64,000 bases of DNA from Heliocidaris erythrogramma (lineage: Eukaryota > Echinodermata > Echinoidea > Camarodonta > Echinometridae), in assembly GCA_025617745.1 (NCBI GenBank), contig CM046859.1, forward strand, positions 24,180,006 to 24,244,005, in the 5' to 3' direction. Within the stretch, counting starts at the first letter, position 1; each line of letters starts with the position of its first letter. Below, piece by piece: positions 1-11,562 of the stretch. Both the position numbers and the translations under genes were made by a program. The notes beneath the pieces were generated by a model that searched no databases, was not told the origin of the DNA, and saw only the letters and a program-made list of their open reading frames with translations.

Positions 1-369
1 CTTATATAGTTTATGTATACATGTACCACTCATCGCAAAGCACATGCAATTGGGGGTAGACCTGTATCTGTTTTATGCTTGCTGTGTTCCATCACTACAG
101 CTTATTTCCTCCAAGTATTGGATGTATAGACGGCGCTTGACACCCTCCCCCCCCCCCCCCCTACAACAAATATAAATTTCCCTTCAGAGTGAACAAACTG
201 CCCAACCTGAGGTTAAACTGCCCCATCGTGATCTGATCATGCTGATGTGCCCGTAAAATATTATATTCGTGACAAACACAGATTTTCTGAAGCATCATCT
301 GAAAAATGTGTCTACTCCATAACTGTATTTCTCCTCTCCTTGTTGTAGCTCAGAGGGTTTTTTCCTATA
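1..369. other. intergenic, no gene seen
   Basis: No credible reading frame. The stretch contains a 15-base C run (147-161). Nothing else could be assigned. Confidence 0.4.
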
Positions 370-711
370 TTATATGACTTATGTAACCAACGTTTATTAT
401 CGTTAGTTTCATTATGATTTTTTGTATATAGTTTTCTCCGTTGAGTAAGTCTTGTTTTCACATTTATGTAATCTTCGCCTACTTTAGTGTTATGTTTTAT
501 TTTGCTACTTTAGTACATTCTTATTACTTGTCGTACTTGTACGATAGTCTTGTAGCCGGCTAATGTGTTTTCTTAGTGTATATTTTTATCAGTTATTTAG
601 GTAAGGACCCCATTGGAAATAAGCCATTTCGGCTTTCATGGGCTATCCTGTCATGGTACCTCGATGTGTTTGTATTGCAATATACCTGACGAATAAAATC
701 AAATCAAATCA
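370..711 (+). repeat. LINE 3' end fragment with AAATC tail
   Basis: This is a non-coding AT-rich stretch that ends in short tandem AAATC units (692-711). The phrase gggctatcctgtc just before the tail resembles the 3' UTRs of CR1/L2-type LINEs, which end in short oligomer repeats rather than poly-A. No RT frame remains, so this is a 5'-truncated copy. The upstream edge is uncertain. Family assignment is from memory of such tails. Confidence 0.45.
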
Positions 712-1194
712 TTCTTCTTCAACAATATAGGTTGGCATAACTTCTTTTGTGCGCTTTGCAGATTTCCTTAAATTTTACCAAGCGAAATTCGGATTTTTCT
801 ATAGGCGATGTTTGATGCTTGCCCCTCCTGCGACAAAAGGTGCCTCTGCAAGTATAATGCCCCTCCCGCGATAGAATAAGCGCCCCATGTAGTAAAATTG
901 TCCTAACTTAGTGACTCTTCTTTATGTGATGTACCCTTAGTTTTAAACTTATTCATACCATACATATGTCATTTCATTCATAGATGGGCATCGACCTGTA
1001 TCGTTTTTTGTGTGCTTTGCTCTATCCCTGCAGATTTCTTCGAAGAGTAAACCAATCAAGCAGGGCTTTTCTATGGATATTTTGATGCCCCTTATAAATA
1101 CAACTTGTAGTCCACCATCCACATGGTCTACAGAGATTCATTTTCAAGGAGGCCGCCATCGACATCAAGCAATTCGCTTATGATGACGGTCTCC
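712..1194. other. intergenic, no gene seen
   Basis: Related phrases occur at the window start and near 980-1080 (for example cgacctgtatc followed by tttgtgtgctttgc or a variant), which suggests a degenerate dispersed repeat. No coding signal. Confidence 0.3.
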
Positions 1195-1397
1195 AGCGTT
1201 CACAAATCCTGTTAATTGTAAAATGTTCATTTCCCATATTGTATAATTACATATTTTTTTTATTCAAGAAGTAATTTGTTAAAGTCTGACAATGTGTATA
1301 TATATTATTTTTTCTGTAATATATGAATTATTATATTTTGTATCATGATATTGAACGCAGAAATAAAATCAATCAAACAATCAATCAAACAAATTGA
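1195..1397 (+). repeat. LINE 3' end fragment with AATCAAAC tail
   Basis: A T-rich non-coding stretch runs into aataaaatc and then AATCAAAC/CAATCAAAC repeats (about 1362-1392). This is the shape of a truncated LINE 3' UTR with an oligomer tail, and it is distinct from the AAATC-tailed fragment upstream. No protein-coding remnant is visible. Confidence 0.4.
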
Positions 1398-2221
1398 TGC
1401 TGCTTCCAGAACATGCCCCTATAAGGGCCCATCATAATCTTAAAGAGAAGAAGTACATGTATAATGTTATCAAGGACATGGGGCAGCAATAAAGGGTGTT
1501 ATTTTCAGGTGTGATAAGGCATTTTATCCATCGCTGGAGGGGCCGGAAATTATTTCCTGAAAATCTATTCTGGTCGGTCGCCATTCAGTAATCCGGGCAT
1601 ACCAAGCATTTGGTCTAAACTTTCATGAATAAACATAAAAGGAATTTTAACAGATAGAGGGTCACAGTGATCAGTATAATATGATCAGCTGCTTCATCAG
1701 GAACGTATCTCCTACTTGATAAACCCAATAAATTTTAGTGACATATTAAAAATGCAGTGCAAAACAATAACAAACTTCTATTGCCCAAATGTAAATGTAC
1801 AGGAAAGTGGTCCCAATCAACCTGATATTGCACAGTAAATTTATACAGAATGCCACAGGGCTATCAGCTACTCAGTTGGTAAGTTTGTTTTTTTTCACTC
1901 GCATGCAAATACTCTCTAAAAAAAATCGAGTGATCACTGACGTGAATCCCCGGGCGAGTGAAAATAGACTGAAAATAGGGTGACAATCACTCTTTTCTTT
2001 TTAGAGAGCACTCGATATTCACTCAATATTCACTCCTAAACAAGTGATCACTGACGTGACTCCCTGGGGAGTGAAAATAGAGTGAAAATTCACTCTTTTT
2101 TTTTTTTAGAGAGAGAGTAGTTTCAATAAAAGTAAGCAGTTTTTCAGTCACTCGTGTTAAGTAAAATCACAATATACACTCAAGATTACTTTAAAAACAT
2201 CAAATCGTAGAAGATAATGTT
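1398..2221. other. intergenic with short duplicated segment
   Basis: No gene. Between about 1888 and 2110 a segment containing gtgatcactgacgtga, ccc(t/c)gggg and agtgaaaatagagtgaaaat occurs twice, so a local duplication is present. Confidence 0.35.
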
Positions 2222-2335
2222 AATAATAATAATAATAATAGCTACATTTATATTGCGCACGTATCCATCCCAGATGATGCTCAAGGCGCCTATACAAAGG
2301 AGATATTATTACCCCGGTCCCCGGTCATCGGGGTT
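2222..2335 (-). repeat. SINE tail fragment
   Basis: A run of AAT units is followed by tatattgcgcacgtatccat and gctcaaggcgcc. The same block (attgcgcacttatccatccc, gctcaaggcacc) is the 3' part of the better preserved SINE at 3265-3520. The ATT-type tail faces left, so this is a truncated minus-strand copy. Confidence 0.5.
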
Positions 2336-2845
2336 TAATAAAAACGTCAATACGTGATCGTTTATCAGTCTTTCCGTCAAGATTTTGTAAGTGCCCCCAA
2401 AGTGCCCTTTTTTCGATGCCCCCCCCCCCCCCACTTTGAAATACGTTTCGCCACCCCTTGATAAGAGAGCTTGCCGCAAACTGTTCAGACGACAGGTATT
2501 TACGCAAATATTATTGTGCACGGGTGCTATTCAATGCGCTTTCTCTGTAACGTTTGAAAAATGCAAATTCTTACCAAAAGAAATCACAATTTTGTAGTTT
2601 TTCCTGAAATCCTCATAAAATTCATACAAAGTTTAGAAGATAATTATTATGACAACATTACCTACGGGTTAGTTAATTTTCTTTTTTTTAGGGGGGCCTA
2701 TAGGTATCAAAATTTTTCTCGCTCGTTTCACTCGCTCACAAATAGCATATCATAATTATCAGTTCCCTGTCCTACCAGAAAGTAAATACGCAGTTTATTC
2801 TGGCAAGAGACGTCAGTCCATATACGTCTGTATTTATGTATGTGT

Positions 2846-3270
2846 AACACTCCCCTTTTTTGTATTTCTCATTCTCATTCCCACTTTTCCCACTCTTCCT
2901 GTATTAAACTATCTCACTTAATTTATCTTCTGATCTCTGTCTAGTGATCTCTCTCTCTTATTTATTCCCTTTGTTGCTTTCACCTCCTTTATTTTTCTCC
3001 CCCGCTAACTCTCTCTCTCTCTTCGCTCTTTCTTTCATTATCCCTCTCCCTTCTCTTTCTTTCAGGTATAATGTTGGTAAGTCATAGAAATTGTGTTGTA
3101 TTTTATCTCGCGTCGCTTTTATGTGTATTGTTATGATTTGAATTCCACTCAATTCAGCTGTTGAGCTGCCGTGTGGTTTTTAATACAATCATATAAATAC
3201 CTCTTCAATCCTAATCTCCACCCCCACCCACCCCGAATTATTCAAACTTTTGTATTAAAGGGGGCATATT
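2846..3270 (+). repeat. left arm of ~430 bp inverted repeat
   Basis: The stretch from cactccccttttttgtattt to aaagggggcata is present in reverse complement at 5418-5866, with small indels and different lengths of the GA/CT tract. The arms face each other across about 2.15 kb. They could be the long ends of one fold-back transposon or two independent inverted copies. No target duplication is evident outside cactc...gagtg. Confidence 0.7.
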
Positions 3271-3520
3271 GCGCACTTATCCATCCCAGAGGTAGCTCAA
3301 GGCACCTAAAAAATTACCCTGGCTTTAGCCCAGCTGCCATTAGGCACTAAAAGCATTCAAGGAATAAATTCGTACCAGGTACCCATATAATACACCTTAG
3401 TGGAAATTGACAAATGTAGATTCATGACTTGCCAAAGGACATTAGTGCCGGGGCGGGACTCAAACTCGGACCACGAGATCCACAGTCCGGTGACTTATCT
3501 ACTAGACCACGACACCTCTG
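3265..3520 (-). repeat. tRNA-derived SINE
   Basis: Read on the minus strand, the head (3520 downward) is ggtgtcgtggtctagtagat, a tRNA-like A-box region. It is followed by ggtccgagtttgagtccc, a B-box-like block (about 3455-3472). The body then contains ttggcaag, gggtacctggtacgaattta, ttccttgaatgc and gccttgagc. The same body order is seen on the plus strand at 46795-47040, so this is a dispersed pol III-type SINE. It abuts the inner edge of the 2846-3270 inverted-repeat arm. Confidence 0.7.
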
Positions 3521-5417
3521 CTATTGTATTGTCAAGAAGAATAACTGGCAAAGAATCATAGGCATGATGAGTGTCTTGAAAGAAACAAACATGGTCTTTC
3601 ATCATGCATGGCACATAACTTATTTATTGTAGTCTCCTCATTCACATTGAAGCCAATAAATATGTCCAGCAATCATTAACTTGTTCTGTAAATATAAAGA
3701 GTAAAGTGTAAATAAGTTGTTAGTCTTGCCGTCTACATAAAACTATTACCAATATGTAAGACAAAGGCTGTATATATACAAAATATGTATTATACTAACT
3801 GTTATAACAAATAATGGTAAACAATTAACATGCAGAAGTACCAGTTGTGTTAGATTATATTCCATGAAACCTCACACTTCTGAAGATGATAAAAACACAC
3901 ACAAAAAAAGAGATGTTAATATTGACTTTGCACTTCCATTTATTTGCAGGGAATAAAAAGAACCTTTACACCGTGTGTGAAATATATTTGGACCATCCTT
4001 TAACTATTGCACTCCACTTATTTGTGTTCAATAATATATCTGTAATAGATTTGTATTTATTTATTTAATATTATTCATAATGAAATTGCAATTGACTATC
4101 TAACTGTAGACAATTCTTTTAAAAAAAAAACTTCTGTTGTTTGTAAGATGAACGATATGAAATGATGTATGATTGAATTATGGAGAATGTACAAACTTTT
4201 AAGAACCATTATTATTTAACTATGAATGCAATGGAAATAGCAGCAGTATTTCAGATATTATTGCAGTAATAACTATAAACACTCTGATACTGCAGTTAAA
4301 TTGAATACGATTACGATAATTGATGTTACTCTTCACTTTATACATGAATACAGGCTTATATATAATATTTGGCATTTACAGGTTAAGAAATCATTTAGAC
4401 AGCATATGAGAACTATATTTGGAGTATCAGTAAATGTTACAGTCTGTTGACTTATTGTGTTCACATGTTATCATAGATATATTGGTATTACTAAGAATAA
4501 CATTGCAGTTGATCTTGTAACTACAGACAACATTATTATAAAAACAAATCCCGAAATGAAATATGTTTAATGATTAAAGGAAAGAACATGTAAATACAAG
4601 ATCCTAACAATGTGTAAGTAGCAAGTAAACCAGTTATCTGTGAGTCATTATAATTGAAACGACAACCACATGATTTGTGTTACCTACTTACAATATGATG
4701 TCCTCAATTGTATTATTACAAGTACTAATATCCCACAGTAAACCAGTTTACCCAAGTGTGTGCTTGTTTGGGAACTGAACTAGACTGAATTTAAAAAATA
4801 TGTTTGTTAAAGGAAAAAGTTAATACAAAGTGCTATTTTATGTGTACTTTGTTCTTGCCACAAATGTTTTTGATTCATGATTCTTAAGTTGTATAATTTG
4901 TTTTGGTGTTTTATTTGAGGAATCGGAGGACTTGTGTACATGTATTGATTTTGTCAGTTCAATTTGTCTTAGTTTTGAATGTTACCTTCATATAACAATA
5001 TTTTGTATACAACTTATAACAGGGGTATTTAAAGCTGTATGCCCCAATAAATTAATTATAACAATGTTCCACTGTAAAAACCCCTTGAACTCTTAAAATA
5101 CATTTTTATATATAAATTTATATCCCATTTTGTATATGAAGGTAAGTTAAACAGAAGAGGGAACCCAGTAGTTAGTATTGCATATGATCCTGATCAAGAT
5201 ATCCAAACAAAATAGAAAATAGTATGTGTGCATATGTTATTATGAGCAGATATTTTTTTCTAACAGGGCACTGGGGCAGCCTAATGGTTTTTTTGAAGGG
5301 GCACCAAGAAAACTCATTCAGTAAGTATCAGCACTTTCTTAAAGAGAAATTTGATACTCGAACTTGTTCATTTTATTTAGTGAGCTGCACAATCGCCCAT
5401 ATACCCCAATCTTTCTA
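3521..5417. other. AT-rich spacer between inverted arms, no gene
   Basis: No reading frame above background. Two short segments resemble each other (about 4085-4135 and 4502-4550: attgcaattgac / attgcagttgat, then taactgtagacaa / taactacagacaa), which suggests an internal duplication. If the flanking inverted arms belong to one element, this is its unexplained interior. Confidence 0.4.
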
Positions 5418-5665
5418 TGCCCCCTTTATATAAAAAGTTTGAATAATTCGGGGTGGGGGGGGGGGGTGGAGATTAGGATTGAAGAGGTATTTATATGACT
5501 GTATTAAAAACCACACGGCAGCACAACAGCTGAATTGAGTGGAATTCAAATCATAACAATACACATACATAAAAGCGACGCGAGATAAAATACAACACAA
5601 TTTCTATGACTTACCAACATTATACCTGAAAGAAAGAGAAGGGAGAGGGATAAGGACAGAAAGAG

Positions 5666-5696
<31 letters not shown>

Positions 5697-5866
5697 TTAA
5701 CGGGGGAGAAAAATAAAGGAGGTGAAAGCAACAAAGGGGATAAATAAGAGAGAGAGATCACTAGACAGAAATCGGAAGATAAATTAAGTGAGATAGTTTA
5801 ATACAGGAAGAGTGGGAGAAGTGGGAATGAGAATGAGAAATACAAAAAAGGGGGAGAGTGAAACAA
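5418..5866 (-). repeat. right arm of ~430 bp inverted repeat
   Basis: Reverse complement of 2846-3270. It carries a longer GA microsatellite (about 5669-5696) and a longer G run (about 5454-5467) than its partner, as expected from slippage after the two copies formed. Confidence 0.7.
5669..5696. repeat. GA microsatellite
   Basis: Uninterrupted AG/GA dinucleotide run within the inverted-repeat arm. Confidence 0.9.
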
Positions 5867-6506
5867 CCATACATTATTGTCAACATGTAAATCAAAAGGA
5901 GGGTATTAAACATAACTTATAAAAAAATAGTCTTTAGTTTTAACCCAACTGAGAAAAGGTTTAGAGGTATTAAGAATATAATAGTATTGTAAGGATAAGT
6001 AGTATTCTTAGGATCAGCAATTGGGATTTTTTTATGAACAAGCCGAAAATGAAAGTATAAGATTAGCTCGAGGAAGCACGCACGTCTTCATAATACATAC
6101 AAAGAACGAGGCGCGCGCACGAAAACACACGGTTCGCAGTGCGCGCGCCGTCTTGTGCCGGTTCGTGAAAGAATGAAGCGTCTTTTGGGCGTTTGTGTCG
6201 TTTATGTTGCCATGGATATCTCTAAATATCAAGCGCTTTTGATGCTGAAACTTGGTATCGTGAAAGATTACTGATTACCAATGCTAAATTTGCAGAAAAC
6301 TCAGAAATGGTAAATTGACGGATTTTGGGGGTTTGTGCCGGTTCGTGAAAGAAGCGACGATATGTACCCTGATTAGTGAGATCGCGAGCAGCTCTAGCTC
6401 TGCCCATGAGCCCATTTTTTAAAAAGTTTGTTAACTGCCGGAAACGCAGTACTGCTAGCTGCTGTATTTGCAGTATCATGCACTACAACACTTAACTCTA
6501 TGCACA
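5867..6506. other. intergenic with partial duplication
   Basis: The phrase tgtgccggttcgtgaaagaa occurs twice (about 6155 and 6336), each near a ttttggg(c/g)gtttgtg block. This points to a local duplication in a GC-richer island. No gene. Confidence 0.35.
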
Positions 6507-6690
6507 AGGCCCTTCTGTGACAGCGCGCACTGCACCAGAGGTTCCCAGCAGAAGGGCTCCGAGCGCGTGGGCCCTTGCCCTTCTGTGACAGCGCGCACTT
6601 CATCCCGATCGTTCCCGGCAGAAGAGCCCTGAGCGCGTGGGCCCTTCTGTGATGAAGTGTTATGCGCATTCATATTCCCGGCAGAAAGCC
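6507..6690. repeat. ~85 bp tandem repeat, about 2.3 copies
   Basis: The block cccttctgtgacagcgcgca ... gagcgcgtgggcccttctgtga is repeated about 85 bp apart, ending in a partial copy with cccggcagaaagcccc. The unit is GC-rich inside an AT-rich region. Open frames across it are composition effects. Confidence 0.65.
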
Positions 6691-7276
6691 CCTAACAAAA
6701 AAGTTAATGTAGCGTAAAAATGACTGAAAGTTATTTATTAAAATTTTCAGCTTCAATTTACAGTGAAAAACAATATTTACTACATCCAGGTAAACTTTCA
6801 TCCCGTAAGATTAAGAACTTTTTTTTAGAGGCATTCAAACATTAAAAATGTGATTATCTCGAAAAGTATTTTTTCATGCGCGCAGCTGCTAGGACCCTTC
6901 TGCCGGACAGGCGGTTACCAGAGTAACAGGCTTTCCGACCCCCCCCCCCCCCCCCCCCCGGGTCGGAAAGCTGGAATTGACTTTTTTAAAGACAAAGTGT
7001 GTACATGGGTTACATATTGCTGGATCATGACCCTGTCATGAAGTACACATTAATGTTATTTCAATCTTTGGAAAGTACAGAAAATGCCCTTTTACGCCCA
7101 TGTCAAATTTGCCCTGGCTCACAATAAAACTATGGTAGTTTTGGCCAGAGTTATATTTCATTTCATTTCCATTTTTTGTCATAAAAGGAACACCATTTTT
7201 TTTTTTACCAATTTCGTCTTTTATTTTGAACACAATAAAAGCATGTCACAAATCTCTGATCCCTCGATCTTCTTTT
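6691..7276. other. intergenic, poly-C run
   Basis: No gene. A 21-base C run lies at 6939-6959, flanked by ctttccgac and gtcggaaag, which are inverted relative to each other, so the C run may be the loop of a small hairpin. Confidence 0.35.
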
Positions 7277-7339
7277 ATTTGATGTATAACTCATGACAAT
7301 TATTGGTGAATGATATTTGTCATGAGTTATACATCAAAT
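7277..7339. repeat. perfect hairpin, 22 bp arms
   Basis: Arms 7277-7298 and 7318-7339 are exact reverse complements (starting atttgatgtataac) around a 19-base loop. No exact flanking direct repeat is visible, so it is not clearly a mobile element; it could be a very small fold-back or a structured RNA segment. Confidence 0.8.
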
Positions 7340-8116
7340 GGTCTATTTTCCACGGGATTGGGCTTTTTTCACTCGAATTCACGTACTGTTGGGCTGTCAC
7401 GTACTCAAGCTCTTGCTTATAGTGTTAGCCTTTCTTCTGCACCATTATAAGAGATATATATCCTATGTATACGTTTATTTAACTCTTGACATATATTTAT
7501 ATTATTTATATATTTCTTGTATATATTTATAACTGTAAAACTCAATCTTATATTTTCATTATGTTGTTATAAATGGAATTTCACATTGTCTGTGTAATGT
7601 AGAAGAAAAATGAATAAAAAAAAAAAAAAAAAAAAAAATCCATGAAATAATTCTGTTTTTACGCGGGTTTTCGCCCCGGTTTTGGCGAGATTTCGCGGCG
7701 AGATTCGCGGTTTGGGGGTTTAGTGCTATGGTTTTGTGAACGAACATACGATAGCCTATACATATATATATATTACCCTTCTGCCGTCCACAAACTGGTT
7801 AAGTTATCTGACTTTGTAAGAATATTTATGTAAAGAGGCAAAATCAAGGCAGACTGGACCAGGAAATAAGGAAAAAAGGGGGGGGGGGGATATTGAAATC
7901 GCGTCACAAACATGGTAAAACGTAGCTGTGCTGTTCGATCCCGAATAATTTTTACATTATATATCGCGCTATAAAGCTAGCTATTATTGTCAAAGCTCAT
8001 TCTTGTACATGTACATAGTAGGAACTGTATTATAAAAAAATATTTCATAAGGCATGTAATTCTATGCCGAATATGAAAGAAAATGTTGAAACCTAAGTAT
8101 AAGACTTTTGATAAAC
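7340..8116. other. intergenic AT-rich, poly-A run
   Basis: No gene. It holds a long A run around 7617-7638 and a G run around 7878-7889. The phrase gacttttgataaacta near 8103 recurs at 14711, so the DNA hosting the Penelope insertion is itself repeated. Confidence 0.35.
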
Positions 8117-8174
8117 TATATTAGTACACAAATAATTTCTTGGTACTGCAAAATTTCAATATGGCACGAAAAAG

Positions 8175-8223
8175 AGACATGATAACGAAGCTTTTCGACC
8201 TGCACTCATCAGGTTATCACGCA
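8175..8223 (-). ncRNA. hammerhead-ribozyme-like motif (left PLE arm)
   Basis: Reverse-complement copy of the motif at 13751-13798: CTGATGA box, GAA box and flanking complementary strands gataac/gttatc. The core is unchanged from the right-arm copy. See that entry for the folding and its weak points. Confidence 0.5.
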
Positions 8224-8411
8224 GGTATATAACAAATTACTTGAAATCAACTATATTATACTCGGTGAACCCGGACGCAACCTAGACGCCGTAATTTCAG
8301 AACAATCGCAAAGCTTGGACGAACTCCTTTTGTCTGCACAGAAGAGGTTCATGCGATTGAATGTAGGCGGCTTCCAGAAAGCGTAAATGCGCTGAGCTTC
8401 TGGCCCGGGAC

Positions 8412-9249
8412 GCGCGTTTCCGTTTTACACCGTTGCCTAGGCATTTTTTCGATTAATCGCTTCGAACGTGCTGGTTTCAAAGTCTAGGTTTCAGCTCGCT
8501 TCATGCGCTATGAGCTCGAGCTTGCTCTGCACGCGCGAAGTATGAAATCGAATGTACACACGTACTCCTACTCTGCATGTTTGCGGCGATCGGGTGTATG
8601 TGTACGTGTACTATAGGGTCTACTGCACTGGTCTACTGTCTCGGATTGTCTATATGGCGATAAAGAATAACATTAGAGTTAATTCATGTTGCATTGCAAG
8701 GTAAAAGAATTTTAAAATGTAGCTGAAAGGCAGCTAAGCTGAAACAGTGTTACCAGAAAGCGAGGGAATTAAACAGAAGGGGTGGGGGACGAGGAATATA
8801 CGTATAATAATTATAGCCCAGGATCATACATTTAAAAGAAAATTTAGGTGTTTTACTAATATCGAGAAGATAAGAATAATAAGAATAATAATAATTGATT
8901 TGAAGAAATATAGTTATATTTGCTACAACTATAACTATAAAAGAAAACAAAAAACAAAGAAGACGGCCCTTTCACGCTTCCTTCTGTTTTGCTTTTCCTT
9001 TCATCCCCCTTGTCTCTCTTATATATTTTTTTGCTTTTATCGTTCCTTATATATTTCTTTTAGCTCGTTTGCGCACAAGATGAAGTGTAGCTACTGTACA
9101 GTTACTGTAATGCATATCTTTGCTGTCTGTGCAGATGCTGTGCATGCTAGACCTCACTGGGGGCGCTGACGACTTAGACTCTTTCACCAGCGCACTTCTT
9201 GGATTTTTTCGCGAAAATGCCTAGGCAACGGTGTAAAACGGAAATGCGC
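8412..9249. mobile_element. non-autonomous TIR transposon, 838 bp, 9 bp TSD
   Basis: The insertion is proven by comparison with the intact site in the right PLE arm (near 13565 in reverse complement). The 9-mer gcccgggac occurs once there but twice here, at 8403-8411 and 9250-9258. The ends are inverted: left gcgcgtttccgttttacacc, right (reverse complement) gcgcatttccgttttacacc, and the match continues for about 36 bp before weakening. No transposase frame is present; the 140-codon open frame at 8747-9169 has no recognisable domain. A 9 bp duplication and long TIRs fit Mutator-like elements, but the family is not assigned. Confidence 0.85.
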
Positions 9250-9977
9250 GCCCGGGACATAATTGAGAATTGATCGTCGGCATAGCTTTGTGCGCAAGCT
9301 GGATTGTTCAGCAAGTGGAGACCAATCGCTGAATCGCATTTGGCTATCTTTGGTCTGTTAGCGTGCATTTCAGATTTGCAGGCACGGACGGGCTGCGTGC
9401 GCTGATTGGTTGTACGGTTCCGAATAGTCAAGGGAATGTGTTGTTTAATGCGATCAGCCAACCGCTGAGAAGTACGGCCCACGTACCTGGCATCGCACCG
9501 GCACTGAAATTGGTAAATAACATTACTCAAGTGGGGGGTGGGTAGTACATCCTTGCTAGTTGACGGTAGCATCCTGTGTGTAGAAAACACAATGCGTGTC
9601 GAAACCGCGTAATAGCAACGTGACACTGCGTGTTTGATCTGACTGGCGTATTTGTCAGATACCTTAACCCTCCAGGGTAGTTTGAGATACACGGGGCATT
9701 TGGCAGGTCCAAATCTGGTGTCAGAATTGGATTGTGCCTCCAGCGTCCGTGTTATGGTGCGAGATATAACATGCTCAGGGTAACCATTGTCAAGGAGAAT
9801 AGTTTTAATTATCGCGATTTCGGGAGCTAATTTGCACGCAGAGCAAATCCTTAGGGCGCGGCACACTAAGTTTCTATGAAGTTGCACTGTACGAGTCCCA
9901 TCTCACAGATGTCAATAGCTTCTTTCAGTGGCACGTTGGTAAATAGGCTAGAGATATCGAATGAACACATAACACAA
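9250..9977 (-). pseudogene. Penelope RT end plus GIY-YIG endonuclease (left arm)
   Basis: Read on the minus strand from 9977, the palm motif segment CSFDISSLFTNVPLKEAID is followed abruptly by text from about 460 bp further downstream, so the RT catalytic part is deleted. The C-terminal region (from VCRALRICSACKLAPEIA) stays open to the transposon insertion at 9249. The GIY-YIG-type core is visible as VIYQFQCRCDARYVGRTSQR followed by LADRIKQH. It is nearly identical to the right arm (12955-13677), with a few substitutions. The last residues after MSRAR in the open frame come from the inserted transposon, not the PLE. Confidence 0.8.
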
Positions 9978-10009
9978 CTAGAAAGGCCGTCAAAGGCGGC
10001 AGACCCACG

Positions 10010-10640
10010 CCTTAACCCAATAGGTTTTGTTTTGTTGCGATTATTTTTGTAAGCAGTAGCCATTCAAAGGGGATAACAAGAGGCACATCTCCCCCCCCCC
10101 CCCAATAAATTTTGCCATATCCAGGTCATAGCTTTGTGTGTCCCCACCCTTGAAAAAATTCTTCTGAAAAAGATATTTTATTATTGAAACATCCCTCCCC
10201 TAAAAGTAATTGATTAGACATGTCAGAGAGCGTGGCGTGGTGAGAAAAAAAATGTTAGCAATTTGTATTCAGTGTTCAGTCATGTAAGTGTTAGTAAATG
10301 TATTCATGTTCTATCTTTAAATTACATTGCAATTGGGGTTGTTGTTTTTTTTTCATCGGGCTTGGATAAAATAAATATGATGACAAAATAAGTTGGATCT
10401 CGACTTCAAAATGCATGCGAGGCACAGAGCTTACTCACTCAGCTCAGTCACCACCCATCAACAAAGTCAAAGTGGATACTGGCGTGCATGTATTCGGCGA
10501 ACCTCGATCAGCCACCAAATTTTGCAAATCCACACAAATTAAAAAGAAATACAGTGTTTGTATATATTTTACAACTACGAAATCCACTCAAACAGACATA
10601 AATGAGTTATAAACTAACTCAAATCTCAAATGACAGGACC
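10010..10640 (+). repeat. dispersed repeat, copy 1
   Basis: Same order of text as 49895-50470: acccaata(ta)ggttttgttt, gcgattatttttgtaagcag, gccatatccaggtcat, gcttggataaaataaa, gttggatctcgacttcaaaa, aaattttgcaaat, ctcaaatgacaggaccg. Copies differ by small indels and in poly-C length. Non-coding, family unknown. Confidence 0.7.
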
Positions 10641-11460
10641 GTTATAACCCAAAGAAAAAAGTTCAATCCTACTACAGTCAGTAAGGCACAGACACTGTAC
10701 TCCCTGGGGTTATGTACTCCCTAGCCCGACCAGATCGCCGTCACTTCGCGACAGCGCTGTGTATAGTTATGTACGTACAACTAGCTACACAGCCCACTCA
10801 CTCAGATCAACACACGCGAACGCTCGCGAGTGCGATAGACTCACTCACGTCGAACAAACTCACCAGATTTTCACCGAAAACAATTAAAATCACGTACTAC
10901 ACGTCCACCAGGATAAAATAAATCACAAAAACTTCCACAACAAAGTGGAAAGAACCGGGGAAAATAAACAGAAATGCACAGAAGATAAGAAATAGAGGAG
11001 AAGCCGTAGGGGTAGGGTAGCCTGAATCTAAATGAATTTGTAGTTTAAAAAGGTATCGCGCGCAATCCCTTGTTGCTGGGATACGTTGGCTTTGAATATT
11101 CATTGCAGGCTCGTACGGATTTGAAGTGAAATGGCAAATAATGGGTCTAAAAGTCTTCTAAAATTCATAAACCTGAAATAGACTTTTGGTGAGACGAAGT
11201 AATGAGTGTTTTGATTGGCCAAAATATTTCTGCATCTGCAGGCGAAGTTTGGGGTCATCAATCTTTCTAGTTTCTTTCCTGTCACTATCTGAACTGAAGT
11301 TCCTATACTTTACTACAGGGTCAAAACTTCAAGGTCACACAGAATGTGCAGGGGTCAACCAATCATCACCAAAATCTAATCGATTCTTTCCTGTCACTTT
11401 CTGAACATTCCCTGAAAATTTGGTGCAAATCCGTTCACCCGTTCTCTTGTTATCTTGTAC

Positions 11461-11516
11461 ACAAACAAACAAACAAACAAACAAACAAACAAAAAAAAAA
11501 AAAAAAAAAAAAAAAA
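11461..11516 (+). repeat. CAAA microsatellite and poly-A
   Basis: About seven ACAA/CAAA units followed by a run of roughly 26 A. This could be the tail of a retroposed sequence inside the 9978-11562 insertion. Confidence 0.8.
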
Positions 11517-11562
11517 CATACGGAGCCCTTTACATAACCCTGCCGATTTCATCGGCGTGGGT

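Larger units (their letters stand above)
9978..11562. mobile_element. 1.6 kb insertion splitting the left PLE arm
   Basis: The PLE text stops at cataacacaa (9977) and resumes at aattactatt (11563), while the right arm reads through this point (near 12360 in reverse complement). So the segment is a later insertion with at most a 2-base (AA) shared edge. It contains a ~600 bp repeat shared with 49895-50470, a CAAA microsatellite running into poly-A (about 11461-11516), and the phrase aaatccgttcacccgttct, a type often seen near ends of invertebrate repeats. It may be composite. No coding signal. Confidence 0.65.

Noticed and set aside
8747-9169. 140-codon open frame
   Set aside because: It is inside the 838 bp non-autonomous transposon, is rich in Ile/Lys/Tyr from AT-rich text and has no transposase motif.
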